DNA of 64,000 nt from JAILLW01 sp045640525 (GCA_045640525.1 JAZUFE010000002.1:1-64000); one strand, 5' to 3'; positions 50,806 through 59,810 are shown, numbered from the stretch's first letter. Numbers and translations: made by a program. The notes: generated by a model not told the origin, from the sequence alone.

Positions 50806-50856
50806 GGCAGAATAAAAATACCATTATAAATGGTACTTTTGTTCTGCCTTTTTTTT
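50806..50856 (+). terminator. Long terminator hairpin abutting the ubiA RBS
   Basis: GGCAGAA (50806-50812) pairs with TTCTGCC (50842-50848) and TACCATT (50819-50825) with AATGGTA (50829-50835); the AAAA/TTTT between also pairs, giving about 18 bp with two mismatches. Eight T residues (50849-50856) run straight into the GAGGAG Shine-Dalgarno of the next gene. Confidence 0.85.
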
Positions 50857-50866
50857 GAGGAGAAAA

Positions 50867-51796
50867 ATGATTAATTATATTAAAATAGCAAGACCTGACC
50901 ATTGGGTCAAAAATATGTTTGTTTTGCCGGGAGTGGTTATTGCGCTCCTGTTGACTGAGCATGAAATAACATTAGAAAAAATGCTTATGTTATTAGCCGG
51001 AGTATTTGCAACATGTATGATTGCATCTGCAAATTATGTTATAAATGAGTGGCTGGATGCGGAGTTTGATAAGTATCATCCCGTAAAAAGAAACAGACCT
51101 GTAGTGTGTTCAAAACTGGAAAAGAAAAAGGTGTATTTTGAATATGTATTATTGTCAATAATAGGGTTACTTGCATCCGTATTTGTTAATAAATGGTTTT
51201 TTATTTGTGAGTTTTGGTTACTTATTATGGGGATAATATATAATGTAAGGCCATTAAGGACAAAAGATATAGTGTATTTGGATGTACTCACAGAGTCGAT
51301 AAATAATCTCATTCGATTTTTGTTGGGGTGGTTTATAATAACACAATTCTTTTTTCCGCCGGTAAGTGTATTATTTGGCTATTGGATGACAGGTGCTTTT
51401 TTAATGGGAGTAAAAAGATTTGCAGAGTACAGAATGATAGGGGATTCGAAACAAGCAGGACTATATAGAAAATCTTTTAAATATTATACCGAAAGAACTC
51501 TTTTGGGATCATCTTTTTTTTATGGATTATGCGCAACATTTTTCATAGGTATATTTTTAATAAAGTATAAGATAGAGTATATTTTTACAATTCCGTTTAT
51601 GTTTGTTATATTTTCTTATTATCTAATGCTTGCATTCGATAAAGATTCGGTCGTTCAAAGACCGGAGAAACTCTATAGATCAAGGATGCTTGTAGTTTTG
51701 GTCAGCATATATATTGGTCTGTTTTTTGCAGTAACACTTATGGAGGTACCTGTGCTCCATGAATTTCAAAACGCATATTTATTGGCAATGCCCTGA
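50867..51796 (+). CDS. UbiA-family prenyltransferase (decaprenyl-phosphate phosphoribosyltransferase-like)
   Basis: A 309-residue membrane protein with about nine helices. The first Asp-rich motif NYVINEWLDAEFDKYHPVKRNRP is split here as N..D..D..H with KRNRP; a second occurs as YLDVLTESINNLIRF. These resemble DPPR synthase (Rv3806c group), which puts phosphoribose from PRPP on polyprenyl phosphate. ATG 50867 follows GAGGAG. The next genes are a HAD phosphatase and a large membrane protein, as expected for a polyprenyl-P-pentose pathway. AT-rich. Confidence 0.82.
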   Translation: MINYIKIARPDHWVKNMFVLPGVVIALLLTEHEITLEKMLMLLAGVFATCMIASANYVINEWLDAEFDKYHPVKRNRPVVCSKLEKKKVYFEYVLLSIIGLLASVFVNKWFFICEFWLLIMGIIYNVRPLRTKDIVYLDVLTESINNLIRFLLGWFIITQFFFPPVSVLFGYWMTGAFLMGVKRFAEYRMIGDSKQAGLYRKSFKYYTERTLLGSSFFYGLCATFFIGIFLIKYKIEYIFTIPFMFVIFSYYLMLAFDKDSVVQRPEKLYRSRMLVVLVSIYIGLFFAVTLMEVPVLHEFQNAYLLAMP

Positions 51797-51804
51797 GGAT
51801 AGGA

Positions 51805-52476
51805 ATGAATTCAATTGATGAAATAATGAAGTATGAATTGATTGTAGTTGATATGGATGGGACACTTTATTTTCAAAGGCCTTTACGTCGTAAAATGCTT
51901 TATTGCATGCTAGAAGGACTGCTCATAGGTAAACTTATATTCCGAGAATTCATTGCATTGTTCCAATTTAGAAAAAAGAAGGAAAAATTGGCCGGAAAAG
52001 AGTATCACGAGGATGCTTTATATTCTGATGTTGCGGCGTCTTTACCAGGATGTTTGCGGATGACTCCAAAGGAAGTGGAAAAGACTGTTCACAAATGGAT
52101 ATATGAAATTCCGCTTGCGCAGATACCTTCGTGTGGAGACTACTATTTGATTAGCATATTGAACGAAGCAATTCAAAGAGGTATCAAGGTTTATGTTTAT
52201 TCGGATTATCCGGCCCAAAAGAAAGCTGAGAGCTTAGGATTAATGGGAGTAACTTGCGTATCCTCTACAGATGCACAGATAGGTTATCTAAAGCCGTGCG
52301 CCAGGGGAATAGAGTATATTCTTAAGAAGTCGGGGGTATGTAAGAATAGTGCGATAATGCTGGGCGATAGAGATGAAATGGATGGTCAGGCAGCAAGAAA
52401 TGCAGGCATAGACTATATTATCTTAAATAGAAATGCGAGGAAAAGATATGAAAAGAATACAAAATCAAATATATAA
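51805..52476 (+). CDS. HAD-superfamily phosphatase
   Basis: A 223-residue cytoplasmic HAD hydrolase: motif I VVDMDGTLY (Asp16/Asp18), motif II in YVYSDYPA (about 131), Lys in LKPC and motif IV LGDRDEMDGQAA (about 188). Between a UbiA-type phosphoribosyltransferase and a polytopic membrane protein it is a good candidate for the phosphatase that removes the 5-phosphate of polyprenyl-phosphoribose. Starts 8 nt after the prenyltransferase gene; ends within the start of the next gene. Confidence 0.82.
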   Translation: MNSIDEIMKYELIVVDMDGTLYFQRPLRRKMLYCMLEGLLIGKLIFREFIALFQFRKKKEKLAGKEYHEDALYSDVAASLPGCLRMTPKEVEKTVHKWIYEIPLAQIPSCGDYYLISILNEAIQRGIKVYVYSDYPAQKKAESLGLMGVTCVSSTDAQIGYLKPCARGIEYILKKSGVCKNSAIMLGDRDEMDGQAARNAGIDYIILNRNARKRYEKNTKSNI

Positions 52477-54181
52477 GAACTGGTATTGGTATTTTTCTTT
52501 TGGAGTACTGCTGGTTGAATTAGTTGTATTTTTACTGGCCGGTGAGAAAAATACATACATAGGTATCCATGACAATCTTGATATTCATATAGCAGATTAT
52601 GAGCTTCTTAGGGCTAATAGTGCATTTTTTTCTCAAAATACAATATTGCCATTTCTTGGAGGAATAAGCAGAGATTATTTATTATCTGAATTCTATCTGT
52701 ATTCTTTGCTATACGCCATTTTCCCTAACTATGTAGCTTATATTGTAGGTTACTTTTTAAAGATTTTGATTGCGTTGATTGGAGGATATTTATTAGGGAA
52801 GGATATTCTAAAGGAGAATTTTGATAAGAATAAATGGGTTGTTGTTCTGACCGGTTTTACATATGGGTTGCTGCCTTTGTATCCTGCATTTTCCTTTTCG
52901 TTTTCTTCGATTCCGTTTTTGATATACACCATAAGACGATTACAGAATGGGGAAGGAAAACGATATTATCTATATCTGTTTTTGTATCCTATGATTTCCT
53001 ATTTTACGTTTTTTGGTCCGTTTATTATAGGCTATTATTTCGTATACATCATATATGTGACAATTAAGACAAAGAAGATTCCTAAATCTTTAGTGGGCGG
53101 AATTGTCCTTTTGGGAGCAGGTTATGTCTTGATAGAATATCGATTGTTCAGGCTTATTTTCTTTTCAGGGGAAATTACAATAAGAGACGCGATGGTTTTT
53201 GCAAATCAGGATTTAATGGGTGTAGTTAAGCTGATGGTCGATGGATTTGTAAATAATATGTTCCATTGTGAAGATCTGCACAGGGTGTTCGTATTACCGT
53301 TGGTTGTTATTTATATAGTTGTCATAAATATTAAGTATATTCGTAGTAAGAATTACAAAAATATAATTCACGAAAATGTTAATCGTATTTTTGTATTAAT
53401 CATTTTCAATTGTATTATTTACGGACTACAAGAGTTTGGACCTTTTAGAGAGTTGTTTTTTAAACTGATTCCACCCCTTAGAGGATGGCAGTTTGATAGG
53501 ACTATTTTCTTCAATCCGTTTTTATGGTATTTGGAAGCTGGGATAATAGTATATAGAATCTTCAATTCCAGACTGAAAAAATTATCGGTAGTAGTAATGC
53601 TTTTGGTGATAATTTCGATCATGGGAACCCAATCATTATATAATGACTTTTATAATACCCTGTATGTAAATGCATATCGAGTGGTTAAGCATACAGATTC
53701 AGAAACACTATCATATGGGGAATTTTACTCGAAAAAGTTATTTGCAACAATAAAAGACGACATTAAATACAATGGAGAATATTCTGTTGCATATGGTTTT
53801 CATCCTGCGGTGCTAACCTATAATGGGATATCTACGTTGGATGGTTGCTTAAGTCATTATGCTCAGAGTTATAAGGACAAATTTAGAAATGTAATTAAAC
53901 CTGCCTTAGATAATTCTGAGGTAGCCAGAAAATACTATGATGACTGGGGAGGGCGCGCATATATATTCTCAAGTACGACAGAATCGGTATGGTTGCCCGA
54001 GCGCAGCAAAATCGTTAACGATAATCTTATGATTGACACTGACGCGTTTAGAGAGTTAAACGGAAAATATGTTTTTTCGAGGATAGAAATCGCAAATGCG
54101 GAAGAATTGAAATTACATTTAGTCAATACTTATACAGATGAAGAAAGCCCATATAAAATTTGGTTATATGAGATGACTTAA
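52448..54181 (+). CDS. Large polytopic membrane protein (DUF6044-like, possible GT-C glycosyltransferase)
   Basis: A 577-residue protein with about ten or eleven hydrophobic helices and a C-terminal soluble domain (about 400-577). After helix 1 an extracytoplasmic loop has YIGIHDNLDIHIADYE, an acidic stretch like the DxD/E loops of GT-C enzymes that use lipid-linked sugars. The DUF6044 name is my best recollection. Start ATG 52448 follows GAGG by 7 nt and overlaps the HAD gene by 29 bp. It would use the polyprenyl-pentose made upstream; that is inferred. Confidence 0.65.
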   Translation: MKRIQNQIYKNWYWYFSFGVLLVELVVFLLAGEKNTYIGIHDNLDIHIADYELLRANSAFFSQNTILPFLGGISRDYLLSEFYLYSLLYAIFPNYVAYIVGYFLKILIALIGGYLLGKDILKENFDKNKWVVVLTGFTYGLLPLYPAFSFSFSSIPFLIYTIRRLQNGEGKRYYLYLFLYPMISYFTFFGPFIIGYYFVYIIYVTIKTKKIPKSLVGGIVLLGAGYVLIEYRLFRLIFFSGEITIRDAMVFANQDLMGVVKLMVDGFVNNMFHCEDLHRVFVLPLVVIYIVVINIKYIRSKNYKNIIHENVNRIFVLIIFNCIIYGLQEFGPFRELFFKLIPPLRGWQFDRTIFFNPFLWYLEAGIIVYRIFNSRLKKLSVVVMLLVIISIMGTQSLYNDFYNTLYVNAYRVVKHTDSETLSYGEFYSKKLFATIKDDIKYNGEYSVAYGFHPAVLTYNGISTLDGCLSHYAQSYKDKFRNVIKPALDNSEVARKYYDDWGGRAYIFSSTTESVWLPERSKIVNDNLMIDTDAFRELNGKYVFSRIEIANAEELKLHLVNTYTDEESPYKIWLYEMT

Positions 54182-54240
54182 GCAAATTATTGCACTCAAC
54201 TCCAAAGGTGTTTAAAATATCTTTATGGGAGAGAAGTGAT

Positions 54241-57200
54241 ATGTTGCCGAACGATTCCAAGAAATCTCAAAACAGTATATCTTTATATATTGCACTCGCT
54301 TTGACAATTCTGCTGAGTGTTGCGTTCATTTTCGCGTATACCAAAATATACGGAATTGTGCAAGGCAGCGTGATTAGTGCTGTTCAGGATAAGATATCAC
54401 TGATTTCAAATAACACATCTTTGTTCTTGCAGAAGGCGAAAACTGTTGTAACTACCGACTTGGGAAGTATTGAGTATATTATCCGAATGGGTGGAAGCAA
54501 TGAGGATATTCTGGATTATCTTTTGTATCAAACCGATTACCATCTTGCTAAAGTAGACCCGAGTTTCACGGGTGTTTACGGATACTATCGCGGAGAGTAT
54601 CTTGATGGAAACAGGTGGGATCCTTATGCGAATGGTGGTAAGTACTATCCGAAGGAACGTCCCTGGTATACTGCTGCGTTGGAAGGAAACGGAGAAGTAG
54701 CGGTTGCATCTCCGTATCTTGACCTGGAGACGGGAAACGTGGTTCTTTCAATTGCACAATTGCTTTCGGATGGTGAGAGCGTTGCGGCAATGGATATAAG
54801 TTTAACCAATTTGTCCGCCTATATTGAAGAATATTTTGAGGGTGATGACTTCGAATATGCATACATTATTGACGGTACGGGAACAATAGTTGCATCCAAA
54901 GATTCATCGGAGACAGGCTTGAACTATTTTGGAGCCGATAGCGATAAAGATAAGCTGAATGTGTCCGATATGTTTAAGCGTGCACTTGAAAGTGATGAAC
55001 CTTTTGGCTATACGTTAGGTGGGCAATCTCATATGGTCATTTCAAAGACCATTGAAAATGGCTGGCAGGTTATTGCTGTAACGAATGATGAGAAGATTAT
55101 GACACCGCTTCATAAGATAGCACAAGCACTTATGATGCTTCTTGTTGCGTTGATAGGAACACTGCTGTTCTTCTTGATCAGGTCATTTCGAGACAGCAGA
55201 AGAAACAGGCTGGCACAGGCTAAAGAACAAAAATATATTTCTGAATTGCAGGATTTTTCGGATCAGCTTTCCAATTATAAGAAAGCCATTCTTGCCGATG
55301 CAATAGTTTCCCTTGAAGTTAATTTGAGTAAGAATGAGTTGTATTACGGAGTGTGGAAGGATGACTTTGGAAATGCGATTCCTCTTGAACAGATGATCGG
55401 ATTGAAAGTTCCGTGCTGTTATGATGAGTACATTAATATATCCAACAGTCGCTTTGTCATAGATGATATTGCCAATCAGGTTTACACCAAAACAAACAGC
55501 GAATATCTTCTTGGCGAATATGCTAAGGGAAATACCGAAATCAGTTTTGATTATGAAGCCAAGACCAACTCCGGAAAAGTAGCATGGCTGCGCAGAAATA
55601 TTAATATGACGCAGAACAGAGCGGGTGAAGTCATAGCATATACGAGTGTTAAAGACATTTCGGATATTGTTGAGCAGAACAAGCGAGAAGAAGAATTTAT
55701 CAGAGCTTTGGCCACGGAGTATGAGAGTATTTTGGTGGTCAAATTCGAAGAGAATAAGTACGACGATGTGATTACGCTTCATAGCAGAATCTCTTCGAAT
55801 ATGGCAGAGCTTATTGATGACGAGACGGCTAATGAGAAATATTATGCCAAGAAAATCGCAAGTTTCGTGAAATTTGTCTATCCGGAAGATTGCGACAGCT
55901 TCGCCGCAAATGTAAAGCGTGAAAAAATTTTGGAGTCATTTGCCCAGGGCAGACCGCATGTGCTGGATTTCCGTATAATGAAATCCGACAAAACATACAT
56001 ATACTATCAGATGAGATTTGTTCCGATTAGGAATGATGTCGGTACGGCGGAAGGAATGATAGCCTGTCTTAGAAATATCGACGATGAAATCAAAAAGGAA
56101 TTTGGAAGGCGTCAGGAACTGGAAAATGCCAAGATTGCCGCAGAGGTGGCCAATCTTGCCAAATCGGCATTTTTGTTCAATATGTCACATGATATTCGAA
56201 CTCCCATGAATGCAATCATCGGTTTCACGGATATTGCATTAAAGAATGTTGATAACAAGGAACGTGTGGAAGAGTCACTCGAAAAGGTTAAAATGTCGAG
56301 TTCACACCTGCTTTCGCTTATCAATGATGTTCTTGATATGTCCCGAGTTGAATCCGGACAGGTATCAATAATGGAAGAAGCAATGTGTATTGATACGGTT
56401 AAGAACAGCCTGTATAGCATCCTGATCGGAACTGCGGAAGAAAAGAATATCAGATTTGTTTCGACGCTGGATTCTTCTATTGAGCATCATTGGATATATG
56501 CGGACAGACTTCGAATGATGCGAGTTTTCACCAATATCATTTCCAATTCCGTTAAATATACGAATCCGGGCGGAAGAATTGAACTGTTGGCAGAAGAGAT
56601 TCCATGTGATAAAGAAGGGTATGCCCGTTATCGATATACGGTTTCGGATACCGGTATAGGAATGAGCGAGGAATATCTGGAGCATATTTTTGAACCTTTC
56701 TCAAGAGCTGAAAGTGCAACCAAGAGCGGAGTTGTCGGAACGGGACTTGGTATGGCCATCACCAAATCTTTGATTGAATTGATGGGCGGAACTATTTTCA
56801 TAGAAAGTGAACTTGGAAAAGGTACCGTTGTTCGGATGGAATTTGAGAATCGAATTGCAGAACCCATCAAATCTTCGGATGCAGTTGATAAGGAATTGGT
56901 ATTAGACTTTGTCGGTAAAAAGATACTTTTGGTAGAGGACAATGAACTTAATCGTGAGATTGCCATAGAGATTTTGGAAGATGTGGGAGTTGTTGTTGAT
57001 ACGGCAGAAGATGGTGATATTGCGGTTGAAAAGATGAAGAATGCCGGCGACGGACAATATGATCTTATTTTGATGGATATTCAAATGCCGAGAATGAACG
57101 GATACGATGCAACTCGTGCTATCAGAAATCTTCCGAAGCCATATGCTGCGAATATTCCGATTGTCGCAACGACGGCAAATGCTTTTGATGAAGATAAGAG

Positions 57201-57294
57201 AAACGCAATTGAAGCAGGAATGAACGGGCATATTGCCAAACCGATTGATGTGCACGAATTGTTTGATGTGTTGGCAAGAATACTGAAACAGTAA
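54241..57294 (+). CDS. Hybrid sensor histidine kinase/response regulator with dCache and PAS domains
   Basis: A 1017-residue protein: helix (about 14-36), extracellular dCache domain (40-290, with KERPWYTAAL and VVLSIAQ), second helix (about 300-318), two PAS-like domains (about 345-480, 490-640), HisKA with SHDIRTPMNAIIGF (His650), HATPase (GTGLGMAI near 840), and a receiver with LLVEDNELN and MDIQMP (Asp946). It should sense an external small molecule and pass phosphate internally; no output partner is adjacent. Start ATG 54241 has GGGAG 8 nt upstream. It follows the AT-rich segment but its codon use is of the ordinary type. Confidence 0.9.
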   Translation: MLPNDSKKSQNSISLYIALALTILLSVAFIFAYTKIYGIVQGSVISAVQDKISLISNNTSLFLQKAKTVVTTDLGSIEYIIRMGGSNEDILDYLLYQTDYHLAKVDPSFTGVYGYYRGEYLDGNRWDPYANGGKYYPKERPWYTAALEGNGEVAVASPYLDLETGNVVLSIAQLLSDGESVAAMDISLTNLSAYIEEYFEGDDFEYAYIIDGTGTIVASKDSSETGLNYFGADSDKDKLNVSDMFKRALESDEPFGYTLGGQSHMVISKTIENGWQVIAVTNDEKIMTPLHKIAQALMMLLVALIGTLLFFLIRSFRDSRRNRLAQAKEQKYISELQDFSDQLSNYKKAILADAIVSLEVNLSKNELYYGVWKDDFGNAIPLEQMIGLKVPCCYDEYINISNSRFVIDDIANQVYTKTNSEYLLGEYAKGNTEISFDYEAKTNSGKVAWLRRNINMTQNRAGEVIAYTSVKDISDIVEQNKREEEFIRALATEYESILVVKFEENKYDDVITLHSRISSNMAELIDDETANEKYYAKKIASFVKFVYPEDCDSFAANVKREKILESFAQGRPHVLDFRIMKSDKTYIYYQMRFVPIRNDVGTAEGMIACLRNIDDEIKKEFGRRQELENAKIAAEVANLAKSAFLFNMSHDIRTPMNAIIGFTDIALKNVDNKERVEESLEKVKMSSSHLLSLINDVLDMSRVESGQVSIMEEAMCIDTVKNSLYSILIGTAEEKNIRFVSTLDSSIEHHWIYADRLRMMRVFTNIISNSVKYTNPGGRIELLAEEIPCDKEGYARYRYTVSDTGIGMSEEYLEHIFEPFSRAESATKSGVVGTGLGMAITKSLIELMGGTIFIESELGKGTVVRMEFENRIAEPIKSSDAVDKELVLDFVGKKILLVEDNELNREIAIEILEDVGVVVDTAEDGDIAVEKMKNAGDGQYDLILMDIQMPRMNGYDATRAIRNLPKPYAANIPIVATTANAFDEDKRNAIEAGMNGHIAKPIDVHELFDVLARILKQ

Positions 57295-57307
57295 AGTTGC
57301 AATTTAA

Positions 57308-57367
57308 AACCTCGACAGCTGGGAACCGTCGAGGTTAATTGGGATAAAACATTAGGGAGAATGTTTT
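57308..57367 (+). other. Two hairpins after the kinase gene, in a gene-free 380-bp stretch
   Basis: AACCTCGAC/GTCGAGGTT (57308-57336) and AAAACATT/AATGTTTT (57346-57367) are perfect stems but neither has a long T-run, so termination is likely but not certain. In the rest of 57368-57652 I see only AT-rich sequence. Confidence 0.5.
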
Positions 57368-57652
57368 AAACTGAATAATGTAAATATAGTAAAGTTATTT
57401 GGTATCTTTATATTACATAAATGCCGTTTTGGTAACTATGTCAAAATTGCGATTAGTTAGTCAAAAATTGCTAATAAAAGAACAACGCATCTTTCTTCGC
57501 CAAGTTTGTATAAATTGTACATAAATTCCTATGCACGATAAACACTGGCTTTTGGACACGTCGTTCAAAAATATGTGTAAATTCTTTATTCAATTTCTTC
57601 AATTTTATGCTTTGAAAAACAGCAATTTGTGGGCAATTCGTGGTTTGCGTAG

Positions 57653-57679
57653 CAAAAAATGAATAGTTGAGGCACTATT
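57653..57679 (-). terminator. Terminator of the GlsB-like gene
   Basis: On the minus strand, AATAGT pairs with ACTATT around six bases and is followed by ATTTTTTG. The stem includes the stop codon of the gene. Confidence 0.7.
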
Positions 57680-57920
57680 TCTTAAGCAACAGCTTAACCA
57701 CAAAGATAACAATGCATGCGCCAATGACCGCACCGATAATACTTCCGAGTATTCCGTTGAAAGATATGCCTATCAGTCCGAATATGAACTTACCGACAAC
57801 GCCTCCGACAATACCGAGGATAATGTTCATCAAAAGTGAACCGGATGTTTTCATAATAGCGGATGCGAGAGCTCCGGCAATAGCTCCGATGAGAAGTGAC
57901 AATAAAATTTCTACAATCAT
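57675..57920 (-). CDS. GlsB/YeaQ/YmgE-family stress-response membrane protein
   Basis: An 81-residue very hydrophobic protein with three helices and Gly-rich repeats GAIAGALASAIM, LGIVGGVVGKFIFG, IIGAVIGACI. The family is a small stress-associated membrane protein class of unknown mechanism. RBS AAAGGAGA precedes ATG 57920 (minus strand). Confidence 0.85.
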   Translation of the reverse strand: MIVEILLSLLIGAIAGALASAIMKTSGSLLMNIILGIVGGVVGKFIFGLIGISFNGILGSIIGAVIGACIVIFVVKLLLKK

Positions 57921-58048
57921 GATTAATATTCTCCTTTTCTGAAAAATTCATTCCAAAAGAGTATATCGGTATCAATTCAAAAATTCTTATATACAGTTTG
58001 AAATAAATTAGAACTGATTAATTGCAAAAGTAAAACCCGGAGAGAAAA

Positions 58049-58093
58049 GAATTTGAATATGCTGCCGTTTTAAGTCCAACCGCCCGAAGATTG
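58049..58093. repeat. 45-bp fragment identical to 20298-20342
   Basis: The 45 bp are the same as unit 4 of the 20.1-kb repeat cluster from just after its GGACTT arm, through AAGTCC and 16 bp beyond. The left GGACTT arm is absent here. Similarity fades over the next 12 bp. Confidence 0.85.
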
Positions 58094-58122
58094 GAATCTC
58101 GCATACATTGGTGTAAATCAAA

Positions 58123-58151
58123 TTGCGTTTTGAATATCTATATGCTATATT
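58123..58151 (+). promoter_or_regulatory. Promoter of the YjfB-like gene
   Basis: TTGCGT (58123-58128), 17-nt spacer, TATATT (58146-58151). The leader holds a perfect small hairpin, GTCGATT/AATCGAC (58164-58180, loop ATG), just before the RBS AAAGGAG. Confidence 0.55.
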
Positions 58152-58201
58152 ATGCTTACAGATGTCGATTATGAATCGACAGGGTCGAAAGGAGTGATCA
58201 T

Positions 58202-58390
58202 ATGGATTTAGCCGGAGTAACAATGTCTTTGGCCAATAACAATACCATGGGTCAGATCGGTACGGCAATGCTCAGTAAAGCTTTGGATACAACCGAGCAA
58301 CAGGGAGCCAGTCTTATCGCTATGATGGATCGCTCTATGGAGTTATCCGTCAACCCGAATGTTGGTGGCAATTTCGACATGTCAGTTTAA
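58202..58390 (+). CDS. YjfB-family protein
   Basis: A 62-residue protein matching the YjfB family (MDLAGVTMSLAN start, IGTAMLSKALDTTEQQG, MELSVNPNVGGNFDMSV end). It is sometimes annotated as a putative motility protein, since many flagellated Firmicutes encode it, but its function is not known. RBS AAAGGAGTG precedes ATG 58202; own promoter and terminator. Confidence 0.85.
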   Translation: MDLAGVTMSLANNNTMGQIGTAMLSKALDTTEQQGASLIAMMDRSMELSVNPNVGGNFDMSV

Positions 58391-58401
58391 TCTGAACTAA
58401 A

Positions 58402-58437
58402 ACAAGAGCCGTTTCATTTTGAAACGGCTCTTGTTTT
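58402..58437. terminator. Bidirectional terminator between YjfB-like and CvfB-like genes
   Basis: ACAAGAGCCGTTTC pairs perfectly with GAAACGGCTCTTGT (14 bp), with T residues on both sides; serves the plus-strand small gene and probably the minus-strand operon. Confidence 0.9.
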
Positions 58438-58479
58438 GCAGGTGCGCTTTGCGACTCGCTCTTAGCATTGTATAATCTG

Positions 58480-59112
58480 CTATTTCACTTCAATTCCTTT
58501 GTCTTCAATAACAATCAGTCGTTGCTTATATAAATTGCCGACGGACTTTTTGAATTCATTCTTGCTCATGCCGGTAAGTTTCTTGATAAGTTCGGGATCG
58601 GATTTATCATTAATTGGAAGATAGCCTCCGTTATCCTTGAGAACTTTAAGAAGTTTTCGTGCATTGTTCTCGTAAATACTTGTCTTTTTGTCTTCATCCG
58701 ATATCCACATGGTGGCACAGATTCGTTTGGATTTATCAAGATAAACGGATACCGAAACTTCATCTCCGACTTCTATTTGTCCCTTTTGCTCTTTGTAAGG
58801 CAGAAGTAAATCTTTATCCAAACCCCAATCCAAAAAGGCACCTACGTTGTTGATATCTTTGACTTTCAATGTAGCTGTTTGACCGAGCATAACCAAAGGG
58901 GTTTTGGTAGTAGCAATCCAGCGGTCCTTTGAATCTTTGTATATGAAAACTTCTATCGGATCCATCACTTCCAAATCTTTAGGTACTTCCTTGTTGGGAA
59001 GAAGTACTTCATCTTCTTTGGTTCTGTCCGGATCAAGTGTATCGGCAAGGTATACTCCAAACTCGGTCTTGCGCATCATTGTAAGGGTCTGTCTTTTTCC
59101 TAATACTATCAT
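58480..59112 (-). CDS. S1-like RNA-binding protein CvfB family (YitL)
   Basis: A 210-residue protein with S1-type OB domains: first about 1-65, second VKDINNVGAFLDWGLDKDLLLPY (about 83-105), and a C-terminal winged-helix-like segment (about 140-205). CvfB affects virulence and RNA levels in Staphylococcus; length is shorter than the usual 280, lacking one S1 repeat. It overlaps the thioesterase gene by 4 bp (ATGA). Confidence 0.85.
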   Translation of the reverse strand: MIVLGKRQTLTMMRKTEFGVYLADTLDPDRTKEDEVLLPNKEVPKDLEVMDPIEVFIYKDSKDRWIATTKTPLVMLGQTATLKVKDINNVGAFLDWGLDKDLLLPYKEQKGQIEVGDEVSVSVYLDKSKRICATMWISDEDKKTSIYENNARKLLKVLKDNGGYLPINDKSDPELIKKLTGMSKNEFKKSVGNLYKQRLIVIEDKGIEVK

Positions 59113-59810
59113 TTAATAAACTCCATTGCGGAACAAACATCATTATCTTTGTTCTTTAGTATTACAACAGTTTTGTTATCATCGTTGCCGACATACGGGA
59201 TAAGAATTTCGCCCTTACGAGCCATCTTACGGTATTCGACTTTCAAACGCTTATAGTCTGCTGTCTCAATCAAATTCATTATCATTCCGACGAACTGTCC
59301 GTTGTTGACATGCATATTGGCATCGAGGTGGGAATCCATAACCGTTATGGGAGACTTTTCTTCCATGGTGTCCAACGGAAGAATTTTACCTTTTTCATAA
59401 TCCATATCAAGCTTATCCCCCAATCCGTATACTCCGGCAATTTCCTCGGTGACCCTCTCCGGTTTGGAGGTTTCATAATTGAGCAGCGTCCACAAGCTGT
59501 CAGCCTTGGCCAAAAATTCTCCATTCTCATCTTTCATAAAGAAGTTTCGCTTGCCGAAAAAGCCACGGTAATCATAAGGGAACGTACCGACTGTAACCTT
59601 GTCACCCAATTGAGGGTACTTAAGCACATCGATTTGCCAGAACGATACTACCCAGACCAGATTTTGTTCATGCATTGCTAGCACTCCGGCGCCGGTACTT
59701 TCGGATTGAAAAGTCGAGCAATCCTGAAAGTAATTAATCATTCCGTAGATATTAAGTTTTTCTCTGTAATCGCACTCACTGTAACGAATGCGGCTGTCGA
59801 ATGTATACAT
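59109..59810 (-). CDS. Acyl-ACP thioesterase
   Basis: A 233-residue double hot-dog thioesterase, FatA/FatB-like. First motif RIRYSECDYREKLNIYGMINYFQD (about 7-30), second with DANMHVNNGQFVGMI (about 163-177) bearing the Asn/His active site. It releases free fatty acids from acyl-ACP. ATG 59810; the RBS is weak. First gene of a two-gene minus-strand operon with the CvfB-like gene. Confidence 0.9.
   Translation of the reverse strand: MYTFDSRIRYSECDYREKLNIYGMINYFQDCSTFQSESTGAGVLAMHEQNLVWVVSFWQIDVLKYPQLGDKVTVGTFPYDYRGFFGKRNFFMKDENGEFLAKADSLWTLLNYETSKPERVTEEIAGVYGLGDKLDMDYEKGKILPLDTMEEKSPITVMDSHLDANMHVNNGQFVGMIMNLIETADYKRLKVEYRKMARKGEILIPYVGNDDNKTVVILKNKDNDVCSAMEFIK

Noticed and set aside
48470..54240. 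Integrated element with att sites at tRNA-Gln
   Set aside because: I found no second copy of the tRNA 3' end near 54.2 kb and no integrase gene.
58008..58268. 86-codon minus-strand frame over the repeat copy and YjfB leader
   Set aside because: Overlaps the 45-bp repeat and the YjfB-like promoter and lacks an RBS or recognisable sequence.
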